A stretch of DNA of 64,000 nucleotides from Apostichopus japonicus (GCF_037975245.1 NC_092575.1:25097841-25161840); one strand, 5' to 3'. Positions 15,601 through 27,480 are shown, numbered from the stretch's first letter. The notes: generated by a model not told the origin, from the sequence alone. A program made the numbers and translations.

Positions 15601-18600
15601 CCAGCGAAACCGATAAAACTTTTAAAAAAACCTTTATTTCAGAAATATCTCTTTATTTTTCAAAATACTCCTTAAAACCTTTGAAAACATTTATGTTTAT
15701 TTTTATTTTAAGTTAAAATATTTTAAACATTTAGTGCAGAGTAAAAATATTGCATTCAGTCATGCTAAGCATTGGCCATGAAGTTTTTGTGGACAGCCAG
15801 GCATTATGCTACAGTGATACAAAACAGACTCACAAACAACAGTTAATGTAAGTCAGGTAGTTTTAAATGAGGGCCACAAATGATGGGCATAAATGGGCAT
15901 AGGTGGTGAGTATATTACAAATTAACTTCATTTTGGACAATTAAAATTCGTTATTTTCATGTTTGAAGTCTTTAAAAACCTTTATTTCTTCCTTTACAAC
16001 CTATAAGAAAACCTTTATTTTGTTGAAGAGCTGCTGGGAGGTCTGAAATACCCCATTGACATAGTTAGAGAAAGGATTGAGAAGGCCAGTAAGGTTCCTA
16101 AAAGTAATCTTTTAATACAACGAAAGAGTGTAACAACGAGTAGAAAATACAGGCTCCTCTTGCCCTGCCCACCCCCCCCCCCCCACCTTCCACCTTCACA
16201 AAAATCATCAAGAAATATTATCCTATCTATAGTTTCAAGAGCCCCACCCCCGCCCCCACACCCCACCCTAACACCCCCTCCTACTGTCATTTTCAGGCAA
16301 CCCCTGAATTTAAAGGCTGTTACTTGTGAAAAAGGCTAAGATTCAACAGCACAAAAGAAAGTAGAGGGTGCTTCAGGTCACATGGCAAACGATGTGTCAC
16401 ATGCAAAGTCCTTGTTAAAGGAAACTAAAACTCTTTCAAAATTTCCAGTAAAGGCCAAAAGTTTAATGTAAGAGGGTAATAATGCTACTTGTACCACCAC
16501 TTATTATTTATTAATGTTATAAATGATTTAGACCTGCCAAAACAAATATGTCAGAGAAATTAGATTGGAGCCGAGAATTAGACACAGAGGTCAAGAATTT
16601 AAGAAGGGTCAGACTCCTATTGGTTAACACTTTAAAAAATGTAAATACTTTGAGCTTGTAATCATGGAAACGATTCACAATAATACTAAGAAAATTGGGG
16701 AAGAAGTGGAGCTTAAGTGGATTTATAGGTTGACCAGGGGGATAGTAGCCGTGTGGGGGCACGTGCCCCCCACTTTTTTCCAAAAGAGCAAATGTGTCTT
16801 ATTGGCAAATAAAATGTGCCCCTTTGATGAAGAACTGTCTTTTGGTTATCTTAAGCCTTTGTTAATTTTAAATCATGTACACCATAACAGTAGTGATAGC
16901 ATACTAACACATCATTAGTGATATGGCCGTTGTGTATCGGTTTATAGCATAACAAGTGGTGGTTGTGGAATGAGAAAGTGCCCCTCTGATGTTGTGCCCC
17001 CTCCCACTTTTTGGGAGCTTCCTACCCCCCCTGAGGTTGACTGAGGTCGACTGAGGTTGAGGACTACAGCACATGAGTCAGTTCAAAATACAGTGTGGCT
17101 GCTGCAGTTTTTAGTTAATTTATAGTTTGTGATCACAGAAGGTGTATCCTTGCTGAACAACGTGCAATATTTTAGGAAGCCATCTTTACCTTTGACCAAG
17201 TTTACATCTTTTTGGAAGATTTTGACATGATCTTACACTCTAATATTTCTGTCTAATAAATTATATTTGATTGTTTTAACTGGACGCTTTTTATGTCCTG
17301 TTTAATTTCTGGCCTTCTCGCTGTTATGTTGTAAAGAAATTGCTAACCTTTCACTATCGTCAAGAGTTTTATCAGGTTAAAGATACACACATGGATATAT
17401 TCAATATGGACAAGAGTTTATGAGGTTAATAAACACTTTTGCTTTCCTTGTTATTAAATATGCAACTTTGTTCTTACAATAAGAGGATCATAAAGTGTTG
17501 GAATCTTTGTATTTTCTTCCCTCAGTATCAAGTACTTCACTTTCAATATTTCATCAGACCCTTTAAGAATATTTCTATAAAAGTGAAAGAGCCTATTATC
17601 TTTCCTTGAGGACTTTTGGTTTCAAAGTTTCACCATTGTTAGGTCGAGTTTTTTATTTCCCTAAAATAGAATTGATTCTTGGATAGTAAAATGTTTCATT
17701 TTTCAGACTTAGTCATTTTAATACTCAAGTGTCACACTGTGTTAATTAAAACAGTGCTACTGCGACAGTACTTATTTATGTGTAACCTTATTTTGACAGA
17801 AAGATCCGAAGGGCTGCACTGTCCTCAAAATTCCCAATCATTCAGTAACTTTTCTTCTTTGAAGTATTGACAGTTTCATTTTGTAGTCATAGTTTCAAAT
17901 GCTTTTTATCTTCACTTTAGACTGTATTTCAAAAATGATGATCAGATAACAAACAAAAGTTATGATATATTTCTCTGACACCCCTATTTTGTATCGCTAT
18001 TATTTGAATATTAATTAATATGCTGTTCCTGTCATAGGGTGAGTTGGCAAATTTCAACATTTCCTAGGACTGATTTTGGTTTCGACTTGTACGTTTATGT
18101 AAGCTCCAGAGGCGAATTGAGGGTTTTACGAGGAGAGGAAGCTGTCCTGAGATTATTAAAGACGACTCCCACTGTGTGGGATCTGAGGGTCCTGCCCCAA
18201 GAACAAAATGAAAGATTAAGCATCAAATGGTTGATTCTGAGGCATATTTAGACGGTTCTTTTAATAAATAATCAAATCAGATATCCCCCGACTGGTCTGG
18301 GCAGGGTGCTGTACTTTTGGGAGTGCAAGAGGTGTATCAAGGATTTAATAAAAAAGGAAGCGGTGCTGTCCTGGAGTCATTGAATCCAATTCCTGACTAA
18401 GAGAAAATGAAAAGGATTCGCCCAATCATGTTTAATCCAGAAATGTCAATAACTTGAAATTGAAATCAAGTTCTTAGAAACATATAAATACCATAAATAA
18501 AGTTTATTTATTGTAGTTGGCAGGATTTTGTAATTTAGGGAAGAAATGTCATGAACTGTGTTTACCTCCACTGTTATCTCAATGTTAGTGTCAGGGTACA

Positions 18601-21600
18601 GTTTTCTCATCTCCACATTGCACGGCCAAAATGACCTTATAATGCAACCTACAGTGATGGTATAGTGGAATGGTCTACGATTTGGCATAAAGTTGCACTT
18701 TTCATCAAGTCTACTTTTGAGACCCGATTCTTCTATGACCTCTCAGCACTGTCAAACATTTTCTGATTTTCTTCTCCCATCTTTGTGTGCGTATCTTGAT
18801 GTTTGATTTTAATTTTCTCAGGTTTTGAAGAGAAAAATGTGGACCATCTGCTTCTGCTCATGGATGTCTACAGATTGGCTCATGAGGTGAGAAGCATGAA
18901 ATGTGATTGACTTGTGCAGCAGACTTGTAGCAAGTCTACACTCCAGGCCTCAAAATCCAGGCTATTGATTGGCTAAGTTCAAGTGGATTTCACCATTTGC
19001 TAGTAGGGATAGAAAATCACTTGCCTCTTTCTGCCGGTAGACATTAAGAACATATCAAAATCAATACAGTAACTGATATCATGTTTGAAAGTGGGAAGCA
19101 AGTAGATTGATTAGGCATTTGCACTCTTTAGCAAATAGCTAAAATTGGGAACTTCTACGCCTGGTACTCTTCTCATATTCCAGTCTATATTGTTGTATGT
19201 TCTTGTACGTACCCGCATGGGTTTGTACTCATATTTCAGTCACTTTGAAAGTTTATTTTAGATAGTAATGTAAGACTAAGGACTCATAAGTATGCCTATA
19301 GTCTTGTTCTATAACCGGTACTCAAGGGGAATTCTACTCGTACACATGCTGTTGTACTCATACTACAAGCCTGGTGCTCTTTTCATACTTATCATATATG
19401 TTATATATATTATCATGTATATTATGTATGTTATATATATATGTTATATATATATATTATATATTTACACTTTTGTCAAAGTGTCGACACAGAAAAAAGC
19501 GGAAAAAATGACAGCACCATGACAGCACAGCCAGACAACCTGATCATTAGCTATCTGGCGATTGCGAAGAAGCATGAAACTCGAGTAATAGCGCAAACTT
19601 TGTACGAGTGTACATTATCTATATCTATCCAGCTCTATACCCAGGTATATTGAGCACTCTTCACCTGGAATTAATGTCATTTATCGTATATTATATATAT
19701 ATATTATACATATATATTATCATATATATAGTTGTCTGTTCTCTTAAGTACCCTCATGGGTTTGTACTCATATTTCGGACAATTTGAAAATCTATTTTAG
19801 GTTATAATACAAGACTGAGGACTCATAAGTATGCGTTTAGCCTTGTACTCATACCAATGAGAATTCTGCTTGCATTGCTGTTGTATGCAAACCATATGTT
19901 TGTTGTGTAGTATACCTTGTCACAGGTATTGTAACAAAGCCTTGCATTAGACATAGCCACATTGGCTGTTTGTGATGGAAAAGAGTCAAGACTAGAATAT
20001 AAAAAATGGCATTAAACTACATATTGCTCTCACACTGTCAGCTCTGTGTATGAGATTTATAGGAGAAAAAGGAGCAAATTTATCCCATGATACCCAGTTT
20101 GGAATGACACAGCAGCTGATACACAGTTAAAAAAAAAAGCAGGTTTGGGGTCAGAAAGTAGGTTCAGCACTCCAACGAACAATGGACTTTTATTATCATG
20201 ACACAATTTCAAATAACTTTTTGGATATGAAAGCAAGAATAGACAGAAAACTTTGATGTTATGAAAACGGTTCATTCTTTTCCTTTTTCTCTTTTCTTCT
20301 TCAATTTGCTATTTTTTCTTCAATTTTCTCATTATTTATACAATTTTCTCTTTTTTTGTTAAATTTTCTATTTATTTTCAATTTTTTCATTTTTTATTCA
20401 ATTTTCAATTTTCAATTTTCTGTTTTTTCTCATTTTTTCTTCAACTTTTCTTCAATTTTCTCTTTTTTTGTTCAATTTTTCCTCAAGTTTTGCCTTTTTC
20501 CCCTTCTTGTGTACAGTTTTCTCTCATAAAGTTGGAGTATATGTGCGTTCACTATATTTGGGTCTCCGTAAATCATTGTAACGTGCTGAGGGTTTTGCAG
20601 TATGCCAATGAACTTCAGTTAGACTTTATTCAGGTAAGCTTCCAAAAGCTTTGTTGTGACTTCTGCCATATTTTTGTGTTTTTTTTTTCTTGTTTTGTCG
20701 AGCAACATCAGGTGACTTCACGAACAAAATTAAAATATGGATTTCACAGAAGCATTTGATTTATTACTTTATTTATGATTAAGGTGAAGAATATAAGATG
20801 GAATATATTATTTGGGGTTTAGATTGGGATGGGTCTAGTCAATTTGAAACTTAGGTTCATGTTTAATCTTCCTTTGATTCAGTAAACATATTGTAAAAAA
20901 ATCTGTACAAACTTGATTTATGTTAAAGTTACTTCTCTCTCTAGTGACTTGTAAGATGGTTTTTACTTTCATTTTGCTTGAAGACTTAAAATGTCAGTCC
21001 CAGAAAGAGGTTTTGGAACTGGCAGAGGTGGGGGGGGGGTGTGTCAGGGGGGTTAAACTTGTTACACATGTGCAAAAACAAATTCAGAAATGTTATTGTG
21101 ATAAGCCTGAGAGGATCCCTTGACCACTTCTGTCGTGGGTGACCCTGTTAATCTTGAACTTATTTGGAACTACGTTTTAATCGTTTTTCGTTTTTCCTCT
21201 TTTAGGAATTTTGCCTGAATTTTGTGGTGAAAGAGAGCAATTTCAACAGCATCGTGATGAGTAGTGACTTTGACTTCCTGGCTCAGCCATTGATGGTGCA
21301 AGTTGTGAGACGAAAACAGCTGACTTCAGGAAAACAGTATCAAGCAGAAAAGATGCCAGAATTTGATAAGAGTAGTAAGTGGACTTTAATTTCCGCTGAA
21401 ACAATTTGACACGTTGCGAAAAAGAAACTTGTTGATGCCAACTTCCTCCAAAAGTAGTTTTCCTTCTCCGGTTTCATTAATAAACTACTTTGTTCCGCCA
21501 TTTTGCACTGCAAGCCGAACCTCTACTTACATAGCAAACATTCGATTAAGTTCTTCATGTAGTCCCCATGCAGTATGACATATTGTATTATATTGTACAA

Positions 21601-24600
21601 CTTGTTGAAACCTGACGTGAAGGTAAAATATTCACCAAGTATTGTTCAATGATAATCTGTATTATACACAGACTATTTAAAAAAATTATTTGAGATATAT
21701 ATGGAATGTGAGAAAATTCAGAAAATGTCACGGTCTCTATATATAAGTAAAATACGGTATGCCTGTGTTTGGATGACTTGGTCTTACCTGGAACTGTGAC
21801 ACACCTAATTTGAAAATCTGTAAATTAGAAACCAAATTGGATTAATACCTTGGATGTAGATGTTGCTTTTTCATGCAAGGGAGTGTGCTACTTTGTTAAG
21901 CCCACCAGGGGGTTTTAATACAGTTTCTGTCACAGCTTGTTATTCATTTGCATATATATGCTCCGTTTTTCTCTTGTCAAGTTGTGAAGATACAAATAAA
22001 TGAAATGAAATTTCCCAGTCCCCCTATCCTTCCAACTCAATTCCCCTCCCCTCCCCTGCCCATTAGTTTCCTTTGGTATGTTCGTATGGTTGTGTTTACA
22101 TTCCCTGGAACTAAGAAACACCCAATTAGAGCTGAAATCATGAAACTCAAAGCATGTTCTGCTCTTCCTCAAACCCTCCCCCACCCCCCCCCTCCCTCCT
22201 CTCTCACACACACACAACCTCAGCTTCCGTTACTTTCCTAGTTATACAGCACCATATGAACATATGGGATATTTATGTGTTTGCATCACTTGACTTTACC
22301 TTACATGGAAGAAAGATATACCCAAACTAAGTTGAAATCAGGAAAAATGAAAGCAACTTCCCCCCCCCCCCCATTTCCCTTCTACAGTTATCTTTTCTAT
22401 TTAAATGTAGCATGATATTGAACAAACATGATTAGTGCGTTTATTTGTAATCCTTAACCTGACCTGGAACTACCACAAGCAGATGGGTGGTTGAAATTCC
22501 TCAAGTCACTTATTTTATGGACACCTGTTTATACAGAAACTGTGCTTTATTGACTGCTTCCTCTATTACATCTGTTTCAGCTATGACCAGTCTAGCAGAA
22601 GATATGGAATTATTCTTGAAGAGCAAGACTGGATGCGATACCAGTGACATCAATCTAGACCTGGATGGCACCTTGATCTCTGCACATAAAGTGATCCTGA
22701 TAGCTCGCAGCAAATATTTTGAGGGACTCTTCCGATCGTTTGCTCCGGAAAGCAACACTGTGGTGGTAAGATTGTGGTAATTCTACTTTACCAGTGTTTA
22801 TAATGAATTATTTTCTTTGGTTGGAAGAAAGAAGATTAAGATAGGATGAAAATTCCGTTTCAGGGATTTTATGGAAAACTATTCAGTGATATGCAGGGAA
22901 AAGGTATGAAACTTGAGTGAAGGTTATCTTGATAATATATACATCATATATAATCATTATATTGAGCACAGTACTAGTGCAGTTGAGTACAGTAAAGGAT
23001 AAACTTGTTATATTCAAAAGTAAAATTAACTAGGTACAGTGTAGTTAACACTTAAGTGCATCATACTTAGTTACAGTGTGATACAGTTAATTTGCCGTGA
23101 GTACAGTGTGATTGGGTATAGTACAGTTAATTGCAGTAAGTGTGATTGGGTATAATACAGTTAATTGCGGTGAGTACAGTGTGATTGGGTAAAGTACATT
23201 GAATTATGGTGAATACAGCATGATTGATTATAGTACAGTTAATTACGGTGAATATAGCGTGATTTGGTATAGTACACTTATGTGAGGTGAGTACAGGGTG
23301 ATTGGGTAAAGTACAGTTAATTACGATGAATACAGCGTGATTGGGTATAGTACACTTATGTGAGGTGAGAACAGGGTGATTGGGTAAAGTACAGTTAATT
23401 ACGATGAATACAGCATGATTGGGTATAGTATTATGGTGAGTACAGGGTGATTGGGTATATATAGTTAGTGTCAAGTTAGCGTCATTGACATCAATCAATG
23501 TTTGACAACTATTTTACCGCCTGTTCTTTGTTTTGTTTTTTATCACAGATCACAATCGGTGAAGTTATCCCATCCCGTCAAGCCTGCGATTCATTGCTAA
23601 GATATATATACTTTGGTGCAGTGTCTATGCCTGCTGAAGATTCATTGTATCCTTGCATGAAATTTATCTTAAGGTTCCTAGTTATTTATTTTCTAAGTTT
23701 ACTGTTTGCTGTTTGCTTATTCACTGTTCACTAGCGTGAAGTCTGACAATGAGTGGAGTCAATGTAGAATTGTAGGACCGGTGTGGTAGATAGTGTACAG
23801 TAGGTGTGGTGTGTTAGGTTTGGATTGATGGAAGATACTGTTTATTAGGTGTGGCATGTAACCTATGGATTGATGGAAGATACTGTATGTTAGGTGTGGC
23901 ATGTAAGGTATGGATTGATGGAAGATACTGTATGTTAGGTGTGGCATGTAAGGTATGGATTGATGGAAGATACTGTATGTCAGGTGTGGCATGTAAGGTA
24001 TGGATTGATGGAAGATACTGTATGTTAGGTGTGGCATGTGAGGTATGGATTGATGGAAGATACTGTATGTTAGGTGTGGCATGTAAGGTATGGATTGATG
24101 GAAGATACTGTATGTCAGGTGTGGCATGTAAGGTATGGATTGATAGAAGATACTGTATGTTAGGTGTGGCATGTGAGGTATGGATTGATGGAAGATACTG
24201 TATGTAAGGTGTGGCATGTAAGGTATGGATTGATGGTAGATACTGTATGTTAGGTGTGGCATGTAAGGTATGGATTGATGGAAGATACTGTATGTCAGGT
24301 GTGGCATGTAAGGTATGGATTGATGGAAGATACTGTATGTTAGGTGTGGCATGTGAGGTATGGATTGATGGAAGATACTGTATGTTAGGTGTGGCATGTG
24401 AGGTATGGATTGATGGAAGATACTGTATGTTAGGTGTGGCATGTAAGGTATGGATTGATGGAAGATACTGTATGTTAGGTGTGGCATGTGAGGTATGGAT
24501 TGATGGAAGATACTATATGTTAGGTGTGGCATGTGAGGTATGGATTGATGGTAGATACTGTGTGTTAGGTGTTGCATTTAATGTATGGATTGAGTGACTT

Positions 24601-25761
24601 GAGTGGTGATTGCTATTTGGTGGGTACTGTATGGTGGATGCTATAAAGTGGGTACATAGGTTCAATATATTTGGTGCTGGATCCCAAGTCCTTTTTTCTA
24701 CCTACCATCGAACTCAAATAGATGCTTAAAAAGTCCTTAATTCAGAATTTCTCTAGATTCCTCTTCACCGCCCCCGATTATTTCAGTTTTAGTAACAACC
24801 GTCTCCAAACTTTCTGCAAGGAGAACTTGGAGGTGAACATCTCAGTCCAAAATGTAGTGGAAATTCTGGACGCTGCAGACAGAGTCGGTGCCAAGGATAT
24901 GAAGGACCATGCACTGAAAATCATCGTTAAGAACTTTACAAAGGTAGGGATTTCTAGCGGATGAATTGTGTCAAAGTTCAACCATTCATACAAAACTCGC
25001 CATCGCTGAAAATTCCATTCAGACCTGTTGTTGTGTTAAGCAGGTTTCATGGAATTCATTTCAGATTCTCTCATAGTAGTTGATTTGTGGTAAATAGTTT
25101 GTCAAATTTATCTATAGACAGAGCTTTAGGTAACTGGGTGGTTTTTATGCCAGATGGTTTGATAATTTATGTTTTTTGAGTTTAATAATTATGTGTAAAT
25201 ATTCATGAAATTTGTTAAGCATGTAGTTGCAATTTCGGACTAAGAAGATGTTCTGTTGATGAAACTGATTTTTACAACCATTGGCATATCCTGATTCTAT
25301 CCCACAGCCTCACCCCCCTGCCCCGCCCCACGCCTTTGTGATGTTGATCATACATGAGGTGTAGGTGTAACAAAAGCCGAAAGTCGTGTCAAGAAAAAAC
25401 AGTATTGAATATTTGTTGATTATTGAAGATATTAATGTGATTTTTGGAAGTTTTCACCCTTTTTTGGTGTGATGGCAAAAACCTCTGTGATCCTGAATGT
25501 AAGATGCTTGTCAATAACACCTTGCCCATAGCTCAAAATTCCACCATTATTTTCTCCGTTTTTCTTTCCGTTATCATCCAGGTCAGCGAGAGCCCAAAGA
25601 TGCAGCAGTTAAGTCGAGGTCTTCTGCTAGAGATTTTAAACTGCTTAGCTGCTCACATGAAGAGTCTGAAGGTGAACCTAAACCAGGAGCCGTCACCTCA
25701 CGAAAAGAATAATATATGGCACAATCTGCAGTATGATATGGAACCTATGGATAGTCTGTAG
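700..25761 (+). CDS. LZTR1: LZTR1 orthologue: kelch-BTB-BTB CUL3 adaptor (20 exons)
   Basis: Spliced gene whose product matches leucine-zipper-like transcription regulator 1 along its length. Coding exons: 700-803, 2131-2193, 2951-3010, 3394-3473, 4438-4549, 5759-5842, 6253-6307, 7265-7404, 8690-8836, 11839-11893, 12525-12635, 13514-13705, 14808-14940, 18822-18886, 20517-20633, 21206-21374, 22581-22765, 23549-23646, 24757-24943, 25582-25761. All junctions are GT-AG and keep phase. The total is 2337 nt, or 778 aa plus stop; human LZTR1 is 840 aa and mainly has a longer N terminus. The ATG at 700 opens a product starting [10 protein letters not shown] and runs into the conserved FETVHRW and CDEFVGAR. 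In the family, LZTR1 recruits CUL3 ubiquitin ligase to RAS-type GTPases such as RIT1 on endomembranes. No internal stop or frameshift was seen, so the gene looks functional. Confidence 0.93.
934..1497. repeat. Tandem duplication in LZTR1 intron 1 (about 288 bp x2)
   Basis: Two direct copies start near 934 and 1223. Each contains the same ordered blocks: a cttgtgNcattcaaaa block, caaataccatgtagcgttgg, ggttgttggtagcactgcat, and an aaaggtcaaagNtagtgatat end. The copies differ by scattered substitutions and small indels, so the duplication is not very recent. Confidence 0.8.
3590..3775 (-). mobile_element. tRNA-derived SINE-like repeat (minus strand)
   Basis: Read on the minus strand, the segment has a tRNA-like 5' part with GTGGTCAAGTGGTTAA resembling a polymerase III A box. 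It is followed about 45 bp later by a degraded B-box-like TTTCAGTCCTGCTC and a tail with the ccttgcccaaggccc motif common in animal SINEs. It sits in LZTR1 intron 4. The B box is imperfect, so this may be an old copy. Confidence 0.45.
5205..5330. repeat. Possible tRNA-related fragment
   Basis: Contains ATAGCCTAGTGGTTAGG, resembling an A box, in plus orientation. Just before it, on the minus strand, lies GGTTCGAAACC, a good B-box match. The two halves point in opposite directions, so this is not one intact polymerase III unit. It may be two truncated SINE pieces. Confidence 0.3.
6675..6985 (+). mobile_element. tRNA-derived SINE
   Basis: Starts with a tRNA-like module: an A-box-like TAGCTGGGGCCAAGTGG at 6681 and a canonical B box GGTTCGATTCC at 6750-6760, about 60 bp apart. 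A non-tRNA body follows, ending near a TGATTATCATCGTT tail. It lies in LZTR1 intron 7. A decayed true tRNA is less likely, because the anticodon arm does not fold cleanly and the body continues for about 200 bp. Confidence 0.65.
8456..8640. repeat. 93-bp tandem duplication in LZTR1 intron 8
   Basis: Two direct copies of a segment containing ataattttttcgtaattg and cccaacagaatgttt lie back to back just upstream of exon 9. They differ by a few substitutions and indels. Confidence 0.75.
9063..9425. repeat. Three tandem copies of a ~120-bp unit, LZTR1 intron 9
   Basis: Each copy contains ttaatagtctgttttaccct, cagagagac, and gtatagactgcatta followed by caattcat. The copies are strongly alike with a few substitutions. 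The weak reading frame at 8942-9256 runs through two of them and is not a gene. Confidence 0.8.
10380..10940 (+). repeat. Dispersed repeat with three internal ~120-bp units
   Basis: After a (gt)n stretch, the motif cgcccagcttgtaaacac opens a series of three similar units, each with atctcaagataggaa-type, gaaccctattgtt and ggtcaccaggggtcaaa blocks. The downstream part, up to about 10940, matches in inverted orientation the sequence at 58390-58640, and the units match 59520-59970. This defines a dispersed family. I do not recognise the class. Confidence 0.7.
11500..11600 (-). mobile_element. Possible tRNA-derived SINE fragment (minus strand)
   Basis: On the minus strand there is a good B box, GGTTTGAATCC, at 11513-11523 and a weak A-box-like stretch about 40 bp upstream of it. 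The rest is not recognisable. It lies shortly before LZTR1 exon 10. Confidence 0.35.
13514..21374 (+). CDS. LZTR1: LZTR1 first BTB-BACK module (exons 12-16)
   Basis: Residues about 338-562. The BTB core shows [11 protein letters not shown], a [12 protein letters not shown] helix, and after exon 13 [15 protein letters not shown]. Exons 14-16 supply the BACK helices ([37 protein letters not shown]). Between exons 12 and 13 the loop is short compared with the long proline/alanine-rich insert of vertebrate LZTR1, which explains part of the shorter total length. This module dimerises and binds CUL3 in known BTB-BACK adaptors. Confidence 0.88.
15593..16045. mobile_element. Possible 453-bp element with 13-bp terminal inverted repeats
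   Basis: CAGACCTCCCAGC at 15593 is exactly complementary to GCTGGGAGGTCTG ending at 16045. Both flanks contain AATAC next to the ends, but the right copy is offset by one base, so the target duplication is uncertain. The interior is AT-rich with repeated aaacctttatt motifs. Confidence 0.35.
16735..17033. mobile_element. 299-bp hAT-like MITE with 8-bp target duplication
   Basis: The left end CAGGGGGGATAG and the right end CTACCCCCCCTG are inverted repeats. They are flanked by an identical 8-bp AGGTTGAC (16727-16734 and 17034-17041). Terminal CAG and 8-bp duplications fit the hAT superfamily. The interior has repeated tgccccc motifs and no coding capacity. It is inserted in LZTR1 intron 13. 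Confidence 0.8.
19190..19870. repeat. ~135-bp direct repeats 540 bp apart, with AT microsatellites
   Basis: Blocks at about 19190-19310 and 19733-19860 share catgggtttgtactcatatt, gaggactcataagtatgc-like and cttgtNctNtaNcc segments. Between them lie (TA)n and (ATGT)n tracts. The reading frames here are low-complexity and not genes. Confidence 0.6.
22581..25761 (+). CDS. LZTR1: LZTR1 second BTB-BACK module and C terminus (exons 17-20)
   Basis: Residues about 563-778. The second BTB shows [30 protein letters not shown], and [20 protein letters not shown]. The BACK part has [15 protein letters not shown] and [12 protein letters not shown]. Exon 18 leaves through a GTATCC donor, which restores the conserved L-F after DS when joined to exon 19 at 24757. 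Exon 20 ends in TAG at 25759-25761 after an MEPMDSL tail that differs from the vertebrate end. The intron between exons 18 and 19 is mostly a 45-bp minisatellite. Confidence 0.88.
22980..23470. repeat. 39-bp tandem repeat (LZTR1 intron 17)
   Basis: A degenerate tandem array whose unit contains gtacagtgtgattgggtata and gtacagttaattNcggtga, period near 39 bp. Because 39 is a multiple of three, a 123-residue open frame appears on the minus strand (23127-23498). It reflects the repeat, not a gene. Confidence 0.75.
23785..24597. repeat. 45-bp minisatellite, about 18 copies (LZTR1 intron 18)
   Basis: Highly regular direct array. The unit begins gtgtggcatgtaaggtatgg and continues attgatggaagatactgtat plus about 5 bases. 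Variants differ at a few fixed sites (aag/gag, tta/tca). Both strands stay open over long stretches (for example 23759-24577 on the minus strand) because the period is 15 codons. It lies wholly within an intron. Confidence 0.92.
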
Positions 25762-27480
25762 GGATGATGACGATGATGATGATGATAGTACCCAACAGGG
25801 ATCACCACTGGTGCTGCTTCACCTTACAGGATGTACCCCTGTGTTTGCAGCTTCTGAGTACAATGGTGCTACCATGCAAGTATTACATGTGCTGCTTTGC
25901 TATTAACTACAAATATACCAGTAGACAGTTGCTGTTGATTGATGTCAAGGATACCCTATAGGTATCACCTGTGGTGCTTCACCAACAATGAAATAACCCT
26001 AGAAGGTTTTCAAGTGTAACAATGGTACCATTCAGGTATCACATTTACTGGTTTTCAGAATGTAATATACCAGTAGACAGGGTTAAGTGATGCCAAGGAT
26101 ACCCTATGGGTATCACCAGTGGTGCTTCACCAACCATCAAATAACCCTAGAAGGTTTTAAAGTGTAACAATGGTACCATACAGGTATCACATGTTCTGGA
26201 TTTCAGAATGTAATATACCAATAGACAGGGTTAAGTGATGCCAAGGATACCCTATGGGTATCACCTGTGGTGCTTCACCAACCATCAAATAACCCTAGAA
26301 GGTTTTAAAGTGTAACAATGGTACCATTCAGGTATCACATTTACTGGTTTTCAGAATGTAATATACCAGTAGACAGGGTTAAGTGATGCCAAGGATACCC
26401 TATGGGTATCACCTTTGGTGCTTCACCAACCATCAAAGAACCCTAGAAGGTTTTAAAGTGTAACAATGGTACCATACAGGTATCACATGTTCTGGATTTC
26501 AGAATGAAATATACCAGTAGACACGGTTAAGTGATGCCAAGGATACCCTATGGGTATCACCTGTGGTGCTTCCATAAAAAACCCTAGAAGGTTTTAAAGT
26601 GTAACAATGGTACCATACAGGTATCACATGTTCTGGATTCAGAATGTAATATACCAGTAGACAGGGTTGAATGATGCTAAGGATACCCTATGGGTATCAC
26701 CTGTGGTGCTTCCATGAAGTTACCCTAGAAGGTTTTCAAGTGTAACAATGGTACCTTACAGGTATCTCATGTTCTGGACTCAGATTGTAATATACCAGTA
26801 GACAGGGTTTAGTGATGCCAAGGATACCCTATGGGTATCACCTGTGGTGCTTTACCAACCAACAAAAAACCCTTACAGGCCATTAAATGTAACAATGGTA
26901 CAATACAGATATCACATGTTCTGGATTTCAGAATGTAATATACCATTAGACAGGGTTAAATGATGCCAAGGATACCCTATGGGTATCACCGTCAAATAAC
27001 CCTAGAAGGCTGTCAAATGTAACAATGGTACCAGGCAGGTATCAAATTTACTGGTTTTCAGAATGTAATATACCAGTAGACAAGGTTGAATAATGCCAAG
27101 GATATCCTATGGGTATCACCAGTGGTGCTTCACCAACCATCAAATAACCCTAGAAGGCTGTTAAATGTAACATTGGTACCATACAGGTATCACATAATGA
27201 TGGTTTATCGTAAATATACTGCTTTGATAAATGTAATGTATCAGTACAGACAGCCTGCAAATAAGACCAAGGTGCAATATGGGTGTCAGCTGTGTGGCAT
27301 CCTGAACCAACAAATGCCCACAGAAGGCAGAAGATTTGACAATGACACCCAGGAGGTATCACTGCTGGAATGTTACCGCCACATCATTATTTCCTTTGCC
27401 ATCTCTTGTTCTATCAGCCTGAGTTCTCAGAGAACATACAAGTAGTGCATCATGTGTGGCAGGGTTAATTTATAATGGAG
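25762..27480 (+). repeat. 148-bp tandem repeats in LZTR1 3' region
   Basis: From about 25930 to 27210, roughly eight or nine copies of a 148-bp unit follow the LZTR1 stop codon. Each carries the near-palindrome GATACCCTATGGGTATC, then aaccctagaaggtttt and aacaatggtacca. The first polyadenylation-like AATAAA I notice downstream is near 27759, so the array may be part of the LZTR1 3' UTR (inference). The small frames at 25764 and 27086 are not genes. Confidence 0.8.

Larger units (their letters stand above)
14945..18821. other. LZTR1 intron 13; no exon seen apart from repeats
   Basis: A 3.9-kb intron. It contains the hAT-like MITE at 16735-17033 and a possible TIR pair at 15593 and 16045. The open frame at 18039-18251 has no LZTR1 counterpart and no clear splice context, so I leave it out. 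Confidence 0.5.

Noticed and set aside
18039-18251. 70-residue frame in LZTR1 intron 13
   Set aside because: No counterpart in LZTR1, and the neighbouring exons are in phase without it.
23127-23498. 123-residue minus-strand frame rich in PNHA repeats
   Set aside because: Product of the 39-bp satellite in an LZTR1 intron.
23759-24577. 272-residue minus-strand frame and two plus-strand frames of 118 and 128 residues
   Set aside because: They are the translation of the 45-bp minisatellite, whose period is 15 codons, and they lie inside an LZTR1 intron.
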